From: Accumulibacter sp. | Lineage (GTDB): Bacteria; Pseudomonadota; Gammaproteobacteria; Burkholderiales; Rhodocyclaceae | Length of the DNA: 53,012 bases | Direction: 5' to 3' | Assembly (NCBI RefSeq): GCF_023806565.1 | Contig: NZ_JAMTDV010000125.1 | Location: 14,876 to 67,887, forward strand | In this document: positions 43,986-53,012 of the stretch, piece after piece | How the letters are laid out: each line of letters starts with the position of its first letter | How positions within the stretch are numbered: the first letter of the stretch is position 1 | Program-made: the position numbers and the translations under genes | Notes under the pieces: model-generated | Databases searched by the model: none | What the model was told of the DNA's origin: nothing | The model's input: the letters and a program-made list of their open reading frames with translations, nothing else

Positions 43986-45895
43986 TTCAGCCACGCCGGC
44001 GGGCGATAGCCATAGACGACCCGCGCATAGTAGGTTCCCACCGCCACACCGCCCTTCGTCGCGACGAGTTCCTGCACCGGACCGAGACGGGTGGCGGCGG
44101 TAGTGACTCGCTGGTCTTCGAGGTCGTCGCGCGAACGCGAGACGACGATCAGATCGCGGCCGGTGAAGGTCGTGGGTGGGAACCAGTATTCATACATCAC
44201 CGCGCCCGCATTGTCGAACAGGTGGCGGCTCGCAGTATCGCGCGCGCCGTCGCCACGCGGGTCGTAGAACGCCATCTCGTCGGCCGTGTTGTGCTTGTCG
44301 AGTCCGACTACCGAAGGGCGCCGTCCGGTTTCCGCCAGCACTGCGTCCTCGATGTCCTGCACCTGCGCGCGCAGGTCGCGCCAGCCCATCTCGAGGTAAT
44401 GGTGATGCGCGCGCAAGCCGGCCAGCCCCCAGACCGGATAGTAGAACAGACCGTAGGCGTAGAGCAGGATCAGCACCTGCAGCAGCGGCACCCAGCTGCG
44501 CGCGAGCAGGCGATCGAGCCGGCCGTCGCCCAGGCCCGGTCGCGTCATCGTCGCTGCCAGCACCGGCAGGAGCGCCAGCCAGATCGGCCCGGTCCAGTGG
44601 AACTTGGTCTCCGCGCGCAGGCTCGACAGCGCGAAAACGAGCAGCGGCAGCAGCGTGAAGACCAGCAGGAACAGGCGCCGCCGCCCTGCCAGCAGGGCGG
44701 CGGCGTCACTTTCCGGCGCCGTCGGCGCCCCCGCCGACCGGCCACCGCCTGGATGCAACAGGCGCCACAGGGCGAGTGCCCCAGGCGGTGTCAGCAGCAC
44801 AAGGGCGTAGGCGAGGAAGACATGCAGACTGAACTGCGGCGCATCTGCGGCCAGCCGTCGCGAGCCCTGGAAGCTGAACGACGCCCAGTCGTGCTGCAGG
44901 TTCCAGGCGATCACCGGCGAGAAGGTCAGCAGCGCGATCAGCACGCCACCCCACGCCCAGGGTGAGAGGAGCGCGCGGCGCGAACCGGCGTCGACCAGCA
45001 TGAAAACGAAGGCGGCGGCTGGCAGCAGCACCATCGAGTACTTGGCGAGCATGCCAATGCCGATCGCCACGCCGGCTCCGAGCCAGGCCGCCCGGCGGCC
45101 GCCGAGCAGCGCGCGCTGCAGAAAGAACAGTGCCGCTGCCCAGGCTGCGGCAAGCGGAGCATCGGGTGTGATCATCACGCCGATGCCGAAGAAGAAAGGC
45201 AGGGTTGCCAACAGCAGGGCACTGCGTAGCGCAGCGCCGCGGCCCGCCAGGTCGCGCACGAAAGCGACGGCGAAAACGAGCATCACGGTCCACGCAAGCA
45301 CCGCCGGCAGACGGACGAAGAACTCGCCATCGCCGAAGGCAAGCGTTGCGGCAATCAGCCACGCCACCAGCGGCGGATGATCCAGGTAACCGATGTCGAG
45401 ATGCTGCGCGTAATTCCAGTAGTACGCCTCCTGTGGCGCCAGTTCGATCTGCCCCAGGTAGACGAGGCGCAGCAGCAGCAGGTAGATGATCGCCAGTGGT
45501 ACCGCGACGGTGAAGTCGGGCTGCCTGTCGCCGGCCAGCATTGAGCCACCGAGCAGCAGGGCCAAGCCGCCTGCCAGCGCCGCGGGAACAATGGCCAGCG
45601 GCAAAGAAAACTGCGCGGCGAGCAGCGAAAGCACGCCGGCCCGCAGGGGATAGGCAATCGCCACGACAAACAGCGAAGTCGCCAGCCGGTCGCGCCCGAG
45701 TGCGCCGCGCAGCAGCACTGCGGCCACCAGCATCGCCAAGGCGAAAGCGCCGGCCTGGGCAAATTCGAGTGACACGCCCGAGACGTGCAAGACGACGCAG
45801 GCAGGGACGTCAACCAGCACGGCGACACCGGCGGCGAGGCGCCAACGTCGCGACGGAGAAATGTTGGCAGGCGCCGGTGCGGCGAGTGAACTCAT
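43982..45895 (-). CDS. GT39/ArnT-like membrane glycosyltransferase
   Basis: The 637-residue protein has about a dozen membrane helices and the GT39/PMT signature region IELAPQEAYYWNYAQHLDIGY and DHPPLVAWLIAAT, with the catalytic acidic residue. The C-terminal soluble part is periplasmic. It transfers a sugar from a polyprenyl carrier to an envelope acceptor; donor and acceptor are unknown. ATG 45895 (MSSLAAPAP) is the chosen start, but the frame is open to 46726 and no strong ribosome site settles it. It is the first gene of the operon with GT9 and GtrA. Confidence 0.88.
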   Translation of the reverse strand: MSSLAAPAPANISPSRRWRLAAGVAVLVDVPACVVLHVSGVSLEFAQAGAFALAMLVAAVLLRGALGRDRLATSLFVVAIAYPLRAGVLSLLAAQFSLPLAIVPAALAGGLALLLGGSMLAGDRQPDFTVAVPLAIIYLLLLRLVYLGQIELAPQEAYYWNYAQHLDIGYLDHPPLVAWLIAATLAFGDGEFFVRLPAVLAWTVMLVFAVAFVRDLAGRGAALRSALLLATLPFFFGIGVMITPDAPLAAAWAAALFFLQRALLGGRRAAWLGAGVAIGIGMLAKYSMVLLPAAAFVFMLVDAGSRRALLSPWAWGGVLIALLTFSPVIAWNLQHDWASFSFQGSRRLAADAPQFSLHVFLAYALVLLTPPGALALWRLLHPGGGRSAGAPTAPESDAAALLAGRRRLFLLVFTLLPLLVFALSSLRAETKFHWTGPIWLALLPVLAATMTRPGLGDGRLDRLLARSWVPLLQVLILLYAYGLFYYPVWGLAGLRAHHHYLEMGWRDLRAQVQDIEDAVLAETGRRPSVVGLDKHNTADEMAFYDPRGDGARDTASRHLFDNAGAVMYEYWFPPTTFTGRDLIVVSRSRDDLEDQRVTTAATRLGPVQELVATKGGVAVGTYYARVVYGYRPPAWLK

Positions 45896-46451
45896 GCCAT
45901 TCGCCGCGGCAAGTACTTGACCAGCGCACTTCGGCGAAACGTGAAGGACGACGGGAAGAGCATGCGGTCGGCGCAATCGCAGGCCGCGAACGAAGTCCGT
46001 TGGTGGGCCGGCTCGCTGCCGTGGGCGGACGCCGTTCGCCTGCGGAACATGCGCAGCGCACGGCATTTTGTCTGCTCTTCCAATGGACGTTTCCCTGCCC
46101 GGCGTTTCGGTGGCCACTCCACCCGTCACGGCAAACCCCGCGACCGGACGGAAGAGCGCAATGATTTCCATAGCATGGACAGGGCCTGCTGGGCACTTGC
46201 CACACGAGGGCAGAAATGTACCCAAAAGCGCGGCACAAGACAACCCGAAGCGGTTCGATCGGCGCCGCGGGCCCGCCCCGGTCGATGATCGGCGGCGTCG
46301 TTTCGCCACCCTGCCACGCCCCGCTCCGGCCGGGGCCGCGGGCGCAGGCCGGCGACGACGGCGGCGGCGCCATCGCGAGCGTCGCACGTCAGGAATGCCT
46401 GCGATTGACGAAGCGTTCGTTCGATTGCCGCGAGCCTTGGAAGAGGTAATA
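45896..46451. other. Intergenic region between divergent genes, no gene seen
   Basis: About 550 bp between the GT39 operon and the HD-GYP gene. Long open frames cross it on both strands but none has recognisable content. Promoters for both directions should lie here, but no convincing -35/-10 pair was identified. Confidence 0.5.
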
Positions 46452-47624
46452 ATGCGACCCTGCTTCCGCGCTGGGACACCCATGGCAACCATTCTGATCG
46501 TCGACGATGCAAGCGAAACCCGGGCGATCCTGAGTGGCCTGCTCAAACCCCTGCACCAGGTGCGCATGGCCACTTCCGGGAGGCAGGCCCTGCAGGTAGC
46601 GACCAGCGAGCCACGGCCCGACCTCATCCTGCTCGACGTGGTGATGCCAGGCCTTGACGGCCACGAAGTGATCGTCCGCTTGCGCTCCCGCCCGGACACT
46701 GCCGACATTCCGGTCATTTTCGTCACCGGGCTGGATCGGGGCGACGATGAGGAACACTGCTTCGCGCTGGGGGCCGTGGACTACATCACCAAGCCGATCA
46801 GGCCGGCAATCGTCTTGGCGCGGGTGAGAACCCACCTCGAACTGAAGGCCGCCCGCGACCAACTGCAAAGCCGCAATCACAATCTCGAAGCCGAAATCGC
46901 GCGACGGATGTCCGACAACCTGCAGATCCAGGATGTCGGCATCCGCGCACTGGCCCGCCTGGCCGAAATCCGCGACCCGGAAACCGGCAATCACCTGCGC
47001 CGCACGCAGGGCTACGTGCGCACATTGGCCGAGGAGCTGCGATCGCACCCGCGATTTGCCGACTTCCTCGATCCGGAGCAGGTCGAGTTGCTGGTCAAGT
47101 CCGCGCCCTTGCACGACATCGGCAAAGTCGGCATTCCCGACACCATCCTGCTCAAACGGGGCAGATTGACTGCGGAAGAATGGACGATCATGAAGACGCA
47201 CAGCCAGCTCGGCTTTCAGGCGCTCGAACAGGCCGAGCGGGACGCCGAACAGCCGCTGGATTTCCTTCGCATGGCCAAGGACATCGCACGTTACCATCAC
47301 GAGCGATGGGATGGCTCCGGCTACCCGGAAGGGCTGGCCGGTGACGCAATTCCAGTTGCCGCGCGTCTCATGGCGCTGGCCGATGTCTTCGACGCGCTGA
47401 TCACGCAGCGCGCATACAAACGGGCGTTTCCGCTCGAAAGCGCCCTGCACGTCATTCGCGAAGGGCGCGGCAGCCACTTCGATCCGGACGTCGTCGATGC
47501 CTTTGTCGCGCGTCTGGGGGAATTCATCGCGATCGCCGCCAGACACGCCGACGGCGAGGCAGGCATGACCGGCGAAGCTGGCAGCTTGACCTCGGGCTGT
47601 ACCGCCCTCCCCTGTACCGGCTAG
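46452..47624 (+). CDS. Two-component response regulator with HD-GYP domain
   Basis: A receiver domain (ILIVDDASETRAIL, phosphoacceptor in LILLDVVMPG, Thr/Lys in VTGL and TKPI) is followed by an HD-GYP c-di-GMP phosphodiesterase domain. The latter shows RDPETGNHLRRTQ, PLHDIGKVGIPD, MKTHSQLG, HHERWDGSGYPEGL and DVFDALITQRAYK, so the metal and GYP residues are intact. It probably degrades c-di-GMP on phosphorylation. Start chosen at ATG 46452 (AGAGG six bases upstream) rather than ATG 46482. The cognate sensor is not adjacent. It lies 55 bp upstream of the DAHP synthase gene. Confidence 0.93.
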   Translation: MRPCFRAGTPMATILIVDDASETRAILSGLLKPLHQVRMATSGRQALQVATSEPRPDLILLDVVMPGLDGHEVIVRLRSRPDTADIPVIFVTGLDRGDDEEHCFALGAVDYITKPIRPAIVLARVRTHLELKAARDQLQSRNHNLEAEIARRMSDNLQIQDVGIRALARLAEIRDPETGNHLRRTQGYVRTLAEELRSHPRFADFLDPEQVELLVKSAPLHDIGKVGIPDTILLKRGRLTAEEWTIMKTHSQLGFQALEQAERDAEQPLDFLRMAKDIARYHHERWDGSGYPEGLAGDAIPVAARLMALADVFDALITQRAYKRAFPLESALHVIREGRGSHFDPDVVDAFVARLGEFIAIAARHADGEAGMTGEAGSLTSGCTALPCTG

Positions 47625-47679
47625 TCGCCAGAGAGCGGAAGCCACTGGCACAGTCACGCCGGAAGTCAGGAGAAAACGC

Positions 47680-48759
47680 ATGACCTTGCAAAGCAAGCCC
47701 AATACCGACGACGTAAGGATCAGGGAAATCAAGGAACTGGTCCCGCCCGCGCATGTTTTCCGGGAGTTTCCGGTCGGGGTGCGGTCGGCAACGACGACCT
47801 ACAACGCGCGCCAGGCGATCCATCGCATCCTGCACGGCGCCGACAACCGCTTGCTGGTGGTAATCGGACCCTGCTCGATTCACGACGTCGATTCGGCGGT
47901 GGAATACGCGACGCGTCTGCATCGCGAAGTTCCCCGTTTCGAGAGCGATCTGCTCATCGTGATGCGTGTGTATTTCGAAAAGCCGCGCACGACAGTCGGC
48001 TGGAAGGGCCTGATCAACGACCCCCGTCTCGACAACAGCTTCCGCATCAACGAAGGGCTGCGGCTGGCGCGCGGCCTGCTCCTCGAAATCAACGACATGG
48101 GTCTGCCCTGCGCGACCGAGTTCCTCGATACGATCACACCCCAATACACGGCCGATCTGATCGCCTGGGGCGCGATCGGGGCGCGCACCACCGAATCGCA
48201 GGTACATCGGGAACTGGCATCGGGCCTGTCGTGCCCGGTCGGCTTCAAGAACGGCACCGATGGCAACATCCGCATCGCCATCGACGCCCTGAGGGCGGCG
48301 CAGTCGCCGCACCATTTCCTCTCGGTGACCAAGGCGGGCCACTCGGCAATCGTGTCCACGGGCGGCAACGAGGACTGCCACGTGATCCTGCGCGGCGGCA
48401 AGGAACCGAACTACGACGCCGCGCACGTCGACGCCGCGTGCAGGGAAATTGCCGCGGCCGGCCTCGCGGCCCGGCTGATGATCGATGCCTCCCACGCCAA
48501 CAGCAACAAGCGCTTCAAGCAGCAGATCGAGGTTGCCAGGAATACCGCCAGCCAACTCGCCGCCGGCGACGAACGGATCATCGGGGTGATGATCGAATCA
48601 CACCTCGTCGAAGGACGTCAGGACCTGATTCCGGGCCAGCCGCTGGAATACGGCAAGAGCATCACCGATGCCTGCCTGGGTTGGGACGACTCGCTGGAGG
48701 TACTGGAAATCCTCGCCAAGGGCGTCCGCGAACGCCGCCTCATAGAGGCGGCGCAATGA
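47680..48759 (+). CDS. 3-deoxy-7-phosphoheptulonate (DAHP) synthase, AroG type
   Basis: First step of the shikimate pathway: phosphoenolpyruvate plus erythrose 4-phosphate. The 359-residue product is class I AroF/AroG/AroH type, with VVIGPCSIHD, MRVYFEKPRTTVGWKGLINDP (in pieces), GARTTESQVHRELASGL, GFKNGTDGN and DASHANSNK. ATG 47680 has AGGAG six bases upstream. Which of the three feedback types it is cannot be told. A GC-rich hairpin follows, before the convergent rpmG. Confidence 0.95.
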   Translation: MTLQSKPNTDDVRIREIKELVPPAHVFREFPVGVRSATTTYNARQAIHRILHGADNRLLVVIGPCSIHDVDSAVEYATRLHREVPRFESDLLIVMRVYFEKPRTTVGWKGLINDPRLDNSFRINEGLRLARGLLLEINDMGLPCATEFLDTITPQYTADLIAWGAIGARTTESQVHRELASGLSCPVGFKNGTDGNIRIAIDALRAAQSPHHFLSVTKAGHSAIVSTGGNEDCHVILRGGKEPNYDAAHVDAACREIAAAGLAARLMIDASHANSNKRFKQQIEVARNTASQLAAGDERIIGVMIESHLVEGRQDLIPGQPLEYGKSITDACLGWDDSLEVLEILAKGVRERRLIEAAQ

Positions 48760-48780
48760 GACGCACAAACGGGAACAACG

Positions 48781-48800
48781 GCCGCCGCCCTTGCGGCGGC
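48781..48800. terminator. GC-rich hairpin between convergent DAHP synthase and rpmG
   Basis: GCCGCCGC-CCTT-GCGGCGGC is a perfect 8-bp stem with a 4-base loop in the 55-bp gap between convergent genes. There is no long U-run on either side, so it may be a bidirectional, partly efficient terminator. Confidence 0.5.
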
Positions 48801-48814
48801 GCCCGCATTCCGCC

Positions 48815-48970
48815 CTAGCGGAGCTTGATTTCCTTGTAGATCACGTGCTTGCGGGCCTTGGGATCGTATTTCTTGATCTCCATCTTGCCGGGCATCGTTT
48901 TCTTGTTCTTGGTGGTGGTGTAGAAGTGGCCGGTTCCGGCGGTCGACTCCAGCTTGATCTTGTCACGCAT
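48815..48970 (-). CDS. rpmG: 50S ribosomal protein L33
   Basis: A 51-residue basic protein starting [20 protein letters not shown] and continuing [18 protein letters not shown], the standard L33 sequence. It lacks the zinc-ribbon Cys pairs of the C+ type. It follows rpmB by 14 bp in the usual rpmB-rpmG operon. It was too short for most gene callers' default window but is certain. Confidence 0.97.
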   Translation of the reverse strand: MRDKIKLESTAGTGHFYTTTKNKKTMPGKMEIKKYDPKARKHVIYKEIKLR

Positions 48971-48984
48971 GGCTGCTCTCCTGG

Positions 48985-49218
48985 TCAGATCTCGCCACGG
49001 GCGCGCAATTCGGCGAGCACGACGTCGATACCATTCTTGTCGATCGTGCGCAGACCCGCGTTCGATACGCGCAGGCGCACCCAGCGGTTCTCGCTCTCGA
49101 TCCAGAAGCGGCGATACTGCAGATTCGGCAGGAAGCGGCGCTTCGTTCTATTGTTGGCATGGGAAACATTGTTCCCTGCCATCGGGCCCTTGCCCGTCAC
49201 CTGGCAAACACGCGCCAT
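48985..49218 (-). CDS. rpmB: 50S ribosomal protein L28
   Basis: A 77-residue protein starting [20 protein letters not shown] and continuing [12 protein letters not shown] and [11 protein letters not shown], the standard L28 sequence. The frame is open upstream, but only ATG 49218 gives the conserved start. It is the first gene of the rpmB-rpmG operon. Confidence 0.97.
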   Translation of the reverse strand: MARVCQVTGKGPMAGNNVSHANNRTKRRFLPNLQYRRFWIESENRWVRLRVSNAGLRTIDKNGIDVVLAELRARGEI

Positions 49219-49472
49219 GACTGTTGCTCCAATTGTTCTTGGGAAGAAAGCCAGCGATTCTAGCCGATTCGAGTGCGTGGGTTCAAGCGATTTCAGGGAT
49301 TTCCAGCTTGCCGTGATGGTTCCGGCACTGGTCCCGGCAATGGCCGCGATTGACAGCAGTCGCGTGGATCCCGGATACTCGCCGCGGAGTCGTCGGCGAA
49401 TCCGGTGAGTCCGGTTCTTCCGGTCGGCTGCCGCCCTGACCACTGCGGCGGCCAGAGTGCCTCGGGCCAGCC

Positions 49473-52181
49473 ATGAAAATCCACCAGTTCCCGGTCAGTG
49501 AAGCGCTTGCAAGCGTGCGCAGTTCGCCGCAGGGTCTGGCGTCGGCGGAAGCGGCGACAAGGCTGCTCGAATACGGCGCCAACCGCGTCGAGCGTCTGGC
49601 GCACGAACACTGGGCACTGCGACTGCTCAAGGAGTTCACCCACCTCTTCTCGATCATCCTGTGGGTTGCGGCGGGGCTCGCGTTTCTCGCCGACTGGTAC
49701 GATCCCGGACAGGGGATGGCGCGCGTCGGCGTGGCGGTGATCGTCGTCATCCTGCTCTCCGGCCTGTTCTCCTTCTGGCAGGAAGCGCGTGTCGAACGTA
49801 CACTCGCCGCGCTGCAGGAACTGCTGCCGAGTCAGGTCGAGGTCCTGCGCGACGGCGCGGTGATCACCGTCGCCGCCGAAGGACTGGTGCCGGGCGACGT
49901 GATCCTGCTTGCACAAGGCGACAACGTACCCGCCGACTGCCGGGTCATCGAAGCTTTCGGACTGCGCATCAACCGCGCCACGGTGACTGGTGAGTCGCGC
50001 CCGCGCGCGAGCGATGCGGTGCCTTCCGACGAAGAGCAGACACTCGACGCGCATAACATCCTGCTCGCGGGAACTTCGGTCGTCGGTGGACAGGGACGGG
50101 CAGTGGTCTTCGCCACCGGTGCCCATACCGAATTCGGACGCATTGCCCACCTGACCCAATCCGGCGCCGGCGAAAACTCGCCGCTGCGCCGCGAAATCGC
50201 CCTTCTCAGCCGGCGCATCGCCTATCTGGCACTCGGGATCGGCGCCTTCTTCTTCGCGCTCGGCAGTCTGGTCGGCGTGCCCTTCTGGCGCGACCTGATT
50301 CTGACGCTCGGGATCATCGTCGCCCTGGTTCCCGAGGGACTGCTGCCGACGCTGACCCTGTCGCTGGTCCTCGCCGCACAGCGCATGGCTCGCCGCAAGG
50401 TGCTGATCCGCCACCTGCCGTCGGTCGAGACGCTGGGTTCGGTCACCGTGATCTGCACCGACAAGACGGGCACATTGACCGAGAATCGGATGCGCGTGCG
50501 TGAGGTGTTCCTCGATCTCCGCCGGTGCGACGTCGAGACTCTCGCCAGCGAACGCGAGGCGGTTGGGGCTCGCGACTTCCTCCGCGTCGCCCGCTATTGC
50601 CAGGATCTCGCCGAGACCCGCGCCAACGGACGGATCGAGCTGAGCGGTGATCCACTCGAAGTGGCGCTGGTGGAACTCGCCGATCGCATCGCGCCACTGC
50701 CGCCCCCGACGCAGCGCAGCGACGAATGGCCTTTCGACTCCGAGCGCATGCGTCAGTCGGTGCTCTATCCCGACAACGACGGTCAGACGCTGTACTGCAA
50801 AGGCGCGCTGGAGAGTGTGCTGCCGCTCTGCGAAACGATCTTGTTCGCCGGCAGCGTGCAGCCGCTCGACGACAGCCGGCGCAACGCCATCGTGCGCGCC
50901 CAGGAGGAAATGGCCGCCAAGGGCCTGCGCGTGATCGCGCTGGCCAGCCGCCGCCTGCCCACTGCCTGTCCGCGCGAGGCACAGGAACAGGCTCTGTCTT
51001 TCTGCGGCCTGGCCGGCATCGAAGACCCGCCACGTGCCGAGGTCGACACGGCGATCGCCACCTGTCACCGCGCTGGAATCAAGGTGATCATGGTCACCGG
51101 CGACCATCCGGGCACGGCCCTCGCCATCGCCCGCCAGATCGGACTGGTGCAGAGCGACGAGGCACGGGTGATCACCGGCAACCAGTTGCGCAAGCTCCTT
51201 CCATCGCAGTTGCAGCTCGCGCTGGATGCGCCCGAAATCCTCTTTGCCCGGGTCGCCGCCGATCAAAAGATGCGCATCGTCGAGGCGCTCAAGGCAAAGG
51301 GCCAGATCGTCGCAGTGACCGGCGACGGAGTGAACGACGCCCCTGCCCTGCGCGCCGGCCACATCGGCATCGCCATGGGCGTCACCGGCACCGACGTGGC
51401 CAAGGAAGCCGCCGACATGGTGCTGCTCGACGATCACTTCGCGAGCATCGTCAGCGCGATCGAGGAAGGCCGCGCGGTATTCCAGAACATCCGCAAGTTC
51501 CTAACCTACGTGCTGGTACATAACGTCGCCGAACTGATTCCGAACCTGGCTTTCGCGCTGTTCCGCATTCCCCTGCCGCTGACGCCGGTGCAGGCGCTGG
51601 CGATCGACATGGGGACCGATTCACTGACCGCGCTCGGGCTGGGAGTCGAACGGGGAGACCCGGTGATGATGCGACGCCCGCCGCGTTCGCGCAGCCAGCG
51701 CCTGCTCAACGCGGCAGTGGCCATGCGCGCCTATTTCTTCCTCGGTCTCTACGAGGCCGCCGCGGCAATGGCGGTGTTTTTTTACGTGCTGAGCGCCGGC
51801 GGCTGGAGCTACGGCATGGACCTGCACTCCAGCGATCTGCTGTACCGGCAGGCAACCACTGCCTGCCTGTCGGCGATCGTTCTGCTGCAGATCGTCAATG
51901 TATTCCTCTGCCGCAGCGCGCTCCGCTCGGTGATCACCACCGGCATCGGCGGCAACCGCCTGATCCTTTACGGCGTCGCCCTCGAAGTCGCGTTGATCCT
52001 GCTCATCGACTACACGCCCATCGGCAACGAGCTCCTCGGTACCGCGCCGATTCCGCTCGACGCCTGGCTCTTCCTGCTGCCCTGGGCAGCGGGCATGCTG
52101 CTGCTCGAAGAACTCCGGAAATACTGCGCCCGCCGCCGCCTGGCCCGGGCCGGCACGGAACAGGCGCAAGCAGCGCCGTGA
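49473..52181 (+). CDS. Cation-transporting P-type ATPase (P2 type)
   Basis: A 902-residue P-type ATPase with intact machinery: actuator-domain TGES (TVTGESRP), phosphorylation motif [10 protein letters not shown], nucleotide-domain CKGALE, hinge [21 protein letters not shown], and about ten membrane helices. The M4 motif [13 protein letters not shown] and overall layout fit the P2 class (Ca2+ or Na+/K+ type). The transported ion is not known. ATG 49473 opens [12 protein letters not shown]; no strong ribosome site is visible. It stands alone. Confidence 0.9.
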   Translation: MKIHQFPVSEALASVRSSPQGLASAEAATRLLEYGANRVERLAHEHWALRLLKEFTHLFSIILWVAAGLAFLADWYDPGQGMARVGVAVIVVILLSGLFSFWQEARVERTLAALQELLPSQVEVLRDGAVITVAAEGLVPGDVILLAQGDNVPADCRVIEAFGLRINRATVTGESRPRASDAVPSDEEQTLDAHNILLAGTSVVGGQGRAVVFATGAHTEFGRIAHLTQSGAGENSPLRREIALLSRRIAYLALGIGAFFFALGSLVGVPFWRDLILTLGIIVALVPEGLLPTLTLSLVLAAQRMARRKVLIRHLPSVETLGSVTVICTDKTGTLTENRMRVREVFLDLRRCDVETLASEREAVGARDFLRVARYCQDLAETRANGRIELSGDPLEVALVELADRIAPLPPPTQRSDEWPFDSERMRQSVLYPDNDGQTLYCKGALESVLPLCETILFAGSVQPLDDSRRNAIVRAQEEMAAKGLRVIALASRRLPTACPREAQEQALSFCGLAGIEDPPRAEVDTAIATCHRAGIKVIMVTGDHPGTALAIARQIGLVQSDEARVITGNQLRKLLPSQLQLALDAPEILFARVAADQKMRIVEALKAKGQIVAVTGDGVNDAPALRAGHIGIAMGVTGTDVAKEAADMVLLDDHFASIVSAIEEGRAVFQNIRKFLTYVLVHNVAELIPNLAFALFRIPLPLTPVQALAIDMGTDSLTALGLGVERGDPVMMRRPPRSRSQRLLNAAVAMRAYFFLGLYEAAAAMAVFFYVLSAGGWSYGMDLHSSDLLYRQATTACLSAIVLLQIVNVFLCRSALRSVITTGIGGNRLILYGVALEVALILLIDYTPIGNELLGTAPIPLDAWLFLLPWAAGMLLLEELRKYCARRRLARAGTEQAQAAP

Positions 52182-52324
52182 CTGCTTTCGCGGACGTGAC
52201 AGAGCGATACATGACCTTACACTTGTACTGACATCCTCCGGGGGGTGGGTCGCGTTGTTCGGCCCAAGGCGCTGCAATGTCGCAGTACCTGAAAACCAGA
52301 CCCAGACACTCAAGGAGATGCAAG

Positions 52325-52690
52325 ATGATGAAGACCGTGATCGCCCTGCTGGTTGCCGCCGGCTTTGCCACCACCTCGTTCGCCCAGGGGAACGCTCCTG
52401 CTGCCGCTCCCGCGACGACGCCGGCGACGAAGGTGACCGCGCCGGCTCCCGCCGACAAGAAGGTGGAAGCGCCGAAAGCGGCCGAGCCAGTCAAAGCGGA
52501 CACCGCCAAGGCGACTTCGCCGGTGACCACCGACAGCACCAAGACCACTCCGGCAGCGACGAGCGAAGCCGCCAAGAGCGGGACCAAGGGCACGGCGCAG
52601 GCGAGCAAGACCAAGAAGCCGGCGAACAAGCCCGCCAAGACCGACACTGCGCCGAAGACCGACGCGGCGACACCGGCAACGACCAAGTAA
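52325..52690 (+). CDS. Secreted low-complexity Ala/Thr/Lys/Pro-rich protein
   Basis: A 121-residue product with a signal peptide (MMKTVIALLVAAGFATTSFAQ). The mature part is made almost only of Ala, Thr, Lys, Pro, Ser and Asp, with PKAAEPVKA-like blocks and a KKPANKPAK stretch. It has no Cys and no aromatic residue, so it is probably unfolded and highly basic overall. I do not recognise a family; DNA, polyanion or cell-wall binding is only a guess. AGGAG precedes the ATG, and a strong terminator follows the stop. Confidence 0.75.
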   Translation: MMKTVIALLVAAGFATTSFAQGNAPAAAPATTPATKVTAPAPADKKVEAPKAAEPVKADTAKATSPVTTDSTKTTPAATSEAAKSGTKGTAQASKTKKPANKPAKTDTAPKTDAATPATTK

Positions 52691-52711
52691 GCCCGCTTCG
52701 GGCTTCTCCGA

Positions 52712-52741
52712 AACCCCCAGAGTCTCGCCCTGGGGGTTTTT
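52712..52741 (+). terminator. Rho-independent terminator
   Basis: AACCCCCAG-AGTCTCGCC-CTGGGGGTT is followed by a short T-run. It is a 9-bp perfect stem with a 9-base loop, 22 bp after the secreted protein gene. Confidence 0.9.
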
Positions 52742-52843
52742 GCTTGTCCTGCAGAAAGCCGCATGGCTGGGGGCATACTGTCGACACGCCAACTCCATTT
52801 CACCACCCGACAATATCCACGCCCCTCGTTCGTCTACCCTGGC

Positions 52844-53012
52844 ATGGATACATCGCTTTCCCTACCATCGACTTACGAAGAGCCACTCTTTATGTCCGAG
52901 CGCAACCGGCGCCTGAGGGAAGCCGTTGCCCGCGAAAGAGGGCTGTTGGGAAGCCTCATCGTCAGCGCGTGCCCGATCCGGGAGAGGCGGAAAACGTCCT
53001 GCAGGATGTCTT
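52844..53012 (+). pseudogene. ECF-type sigma factor, N-terminal part, apparently frameshifted
   Basis: The first frame reads MDTSLSLPSTYEEPLFMSER, then NRRLREAVARERGLLGSLI. After that the ECF region-2 sequence RQRVPDPGEAENVLQDV continues in another frame to the window end. One missing base near 52960 (ATCGTCAG for ATCCGTCAG) would restore the common ...FIRxRVPDPxEAExxLQDVF pattern. It is either a recent pseudogene or an assembly indel. The rest of the gene lies outside the window. Confidence 0.5.

Noticed and set aside
46068-46451. N-terminal extension of the HD-GYP regulator
   Set aside because: Composition is Arg/Pro-rich and unrelated to the family; a good ribosome site supports ATG 46452.
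49293-51437. 714-codon minus-strand frame opposite the P-type ATPase
   Set aside because: Antisense to an intact ATPase with all catalytic motifs.

Overview
The window looks like chromosomal DNA of a high-GC betaproteobacterium, probably of the Rhodocyclales/Accumulibacter type. The signs are a PEP-CTERM protein, Hyb-type hydrogenase genes mixed with HupK, HypX and HoxA-type genes, and a BolA/YciI/YciB/parvulin block. The lineage is inferred from gene content only.

Layout. 1-3.3 kb: housekeeping genes (CDF metal exporter, dtd, tRNA-Glu, tRNA-Ala, gltX). 3.4-8.2 kb: a tightly packed minus-strand operon of exported proteins (PEP-CTERM protein, DUF4331 protein, TPR protein, HupE/UreJ-like membrane protein) with a divergent secreted protein. 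9.2-13.4 kb: a pseudopilin-like protein, a PsiE protein, a TetR/thioesterase/SDR operon whose SDR resembles halohydrin dehalogenases, and a small cytochrome c.

13.6-31.1 kb: the main functional block, a complete [NiFe]-hydrogenase locus. The minus strand reads small subunit, hybA, hybB, large subunit, hybD, a hypC paralogue and hybE from a well-formed sigma-54 (-24/-12) promoter. The plus strand reads hupK, hypA, hypB, hypF, hypC, hypD, hypE, hypX and a hoxA-like sigma-54 activator. A consensus FNR box lies upstream of hypB. Structural genes, cofactor assembly, maturation protease, Tat chaperone and regulator are all present. No sensor kinase or regulatory hydrogenase is in the window.

31.3-39.2 kb: an accessory region with signs of decay and transfer. 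It holds two frameshifted genes (LysR regulator, slipin), remnants of a tyrosine recombinase and an IS91-type transposase, and a promoter/hairpin element present twice. Next comes a lower-GC SIR2-STAND gene, probably anti-phage, bracketed by integron-like core sites (TTAGGCGCC ... GGCACCTAA). A truncated group II intron in the opposite orientation abuts the right-hand core. This is the most notable part of the window.

39.4-53 kb: conserved chromosome again (parvulin, BolA, YciI, YciB, Mth938 protein, a GtrA/GT9/GT39 envelope-glycan operon, HD-GYP response regulator, DAHP synthase, L28/L33, a P-type ATPase, a small secreted protein with a strong terminator). At the right edge is the start of an ECF sigma factor that appears frameshifted.
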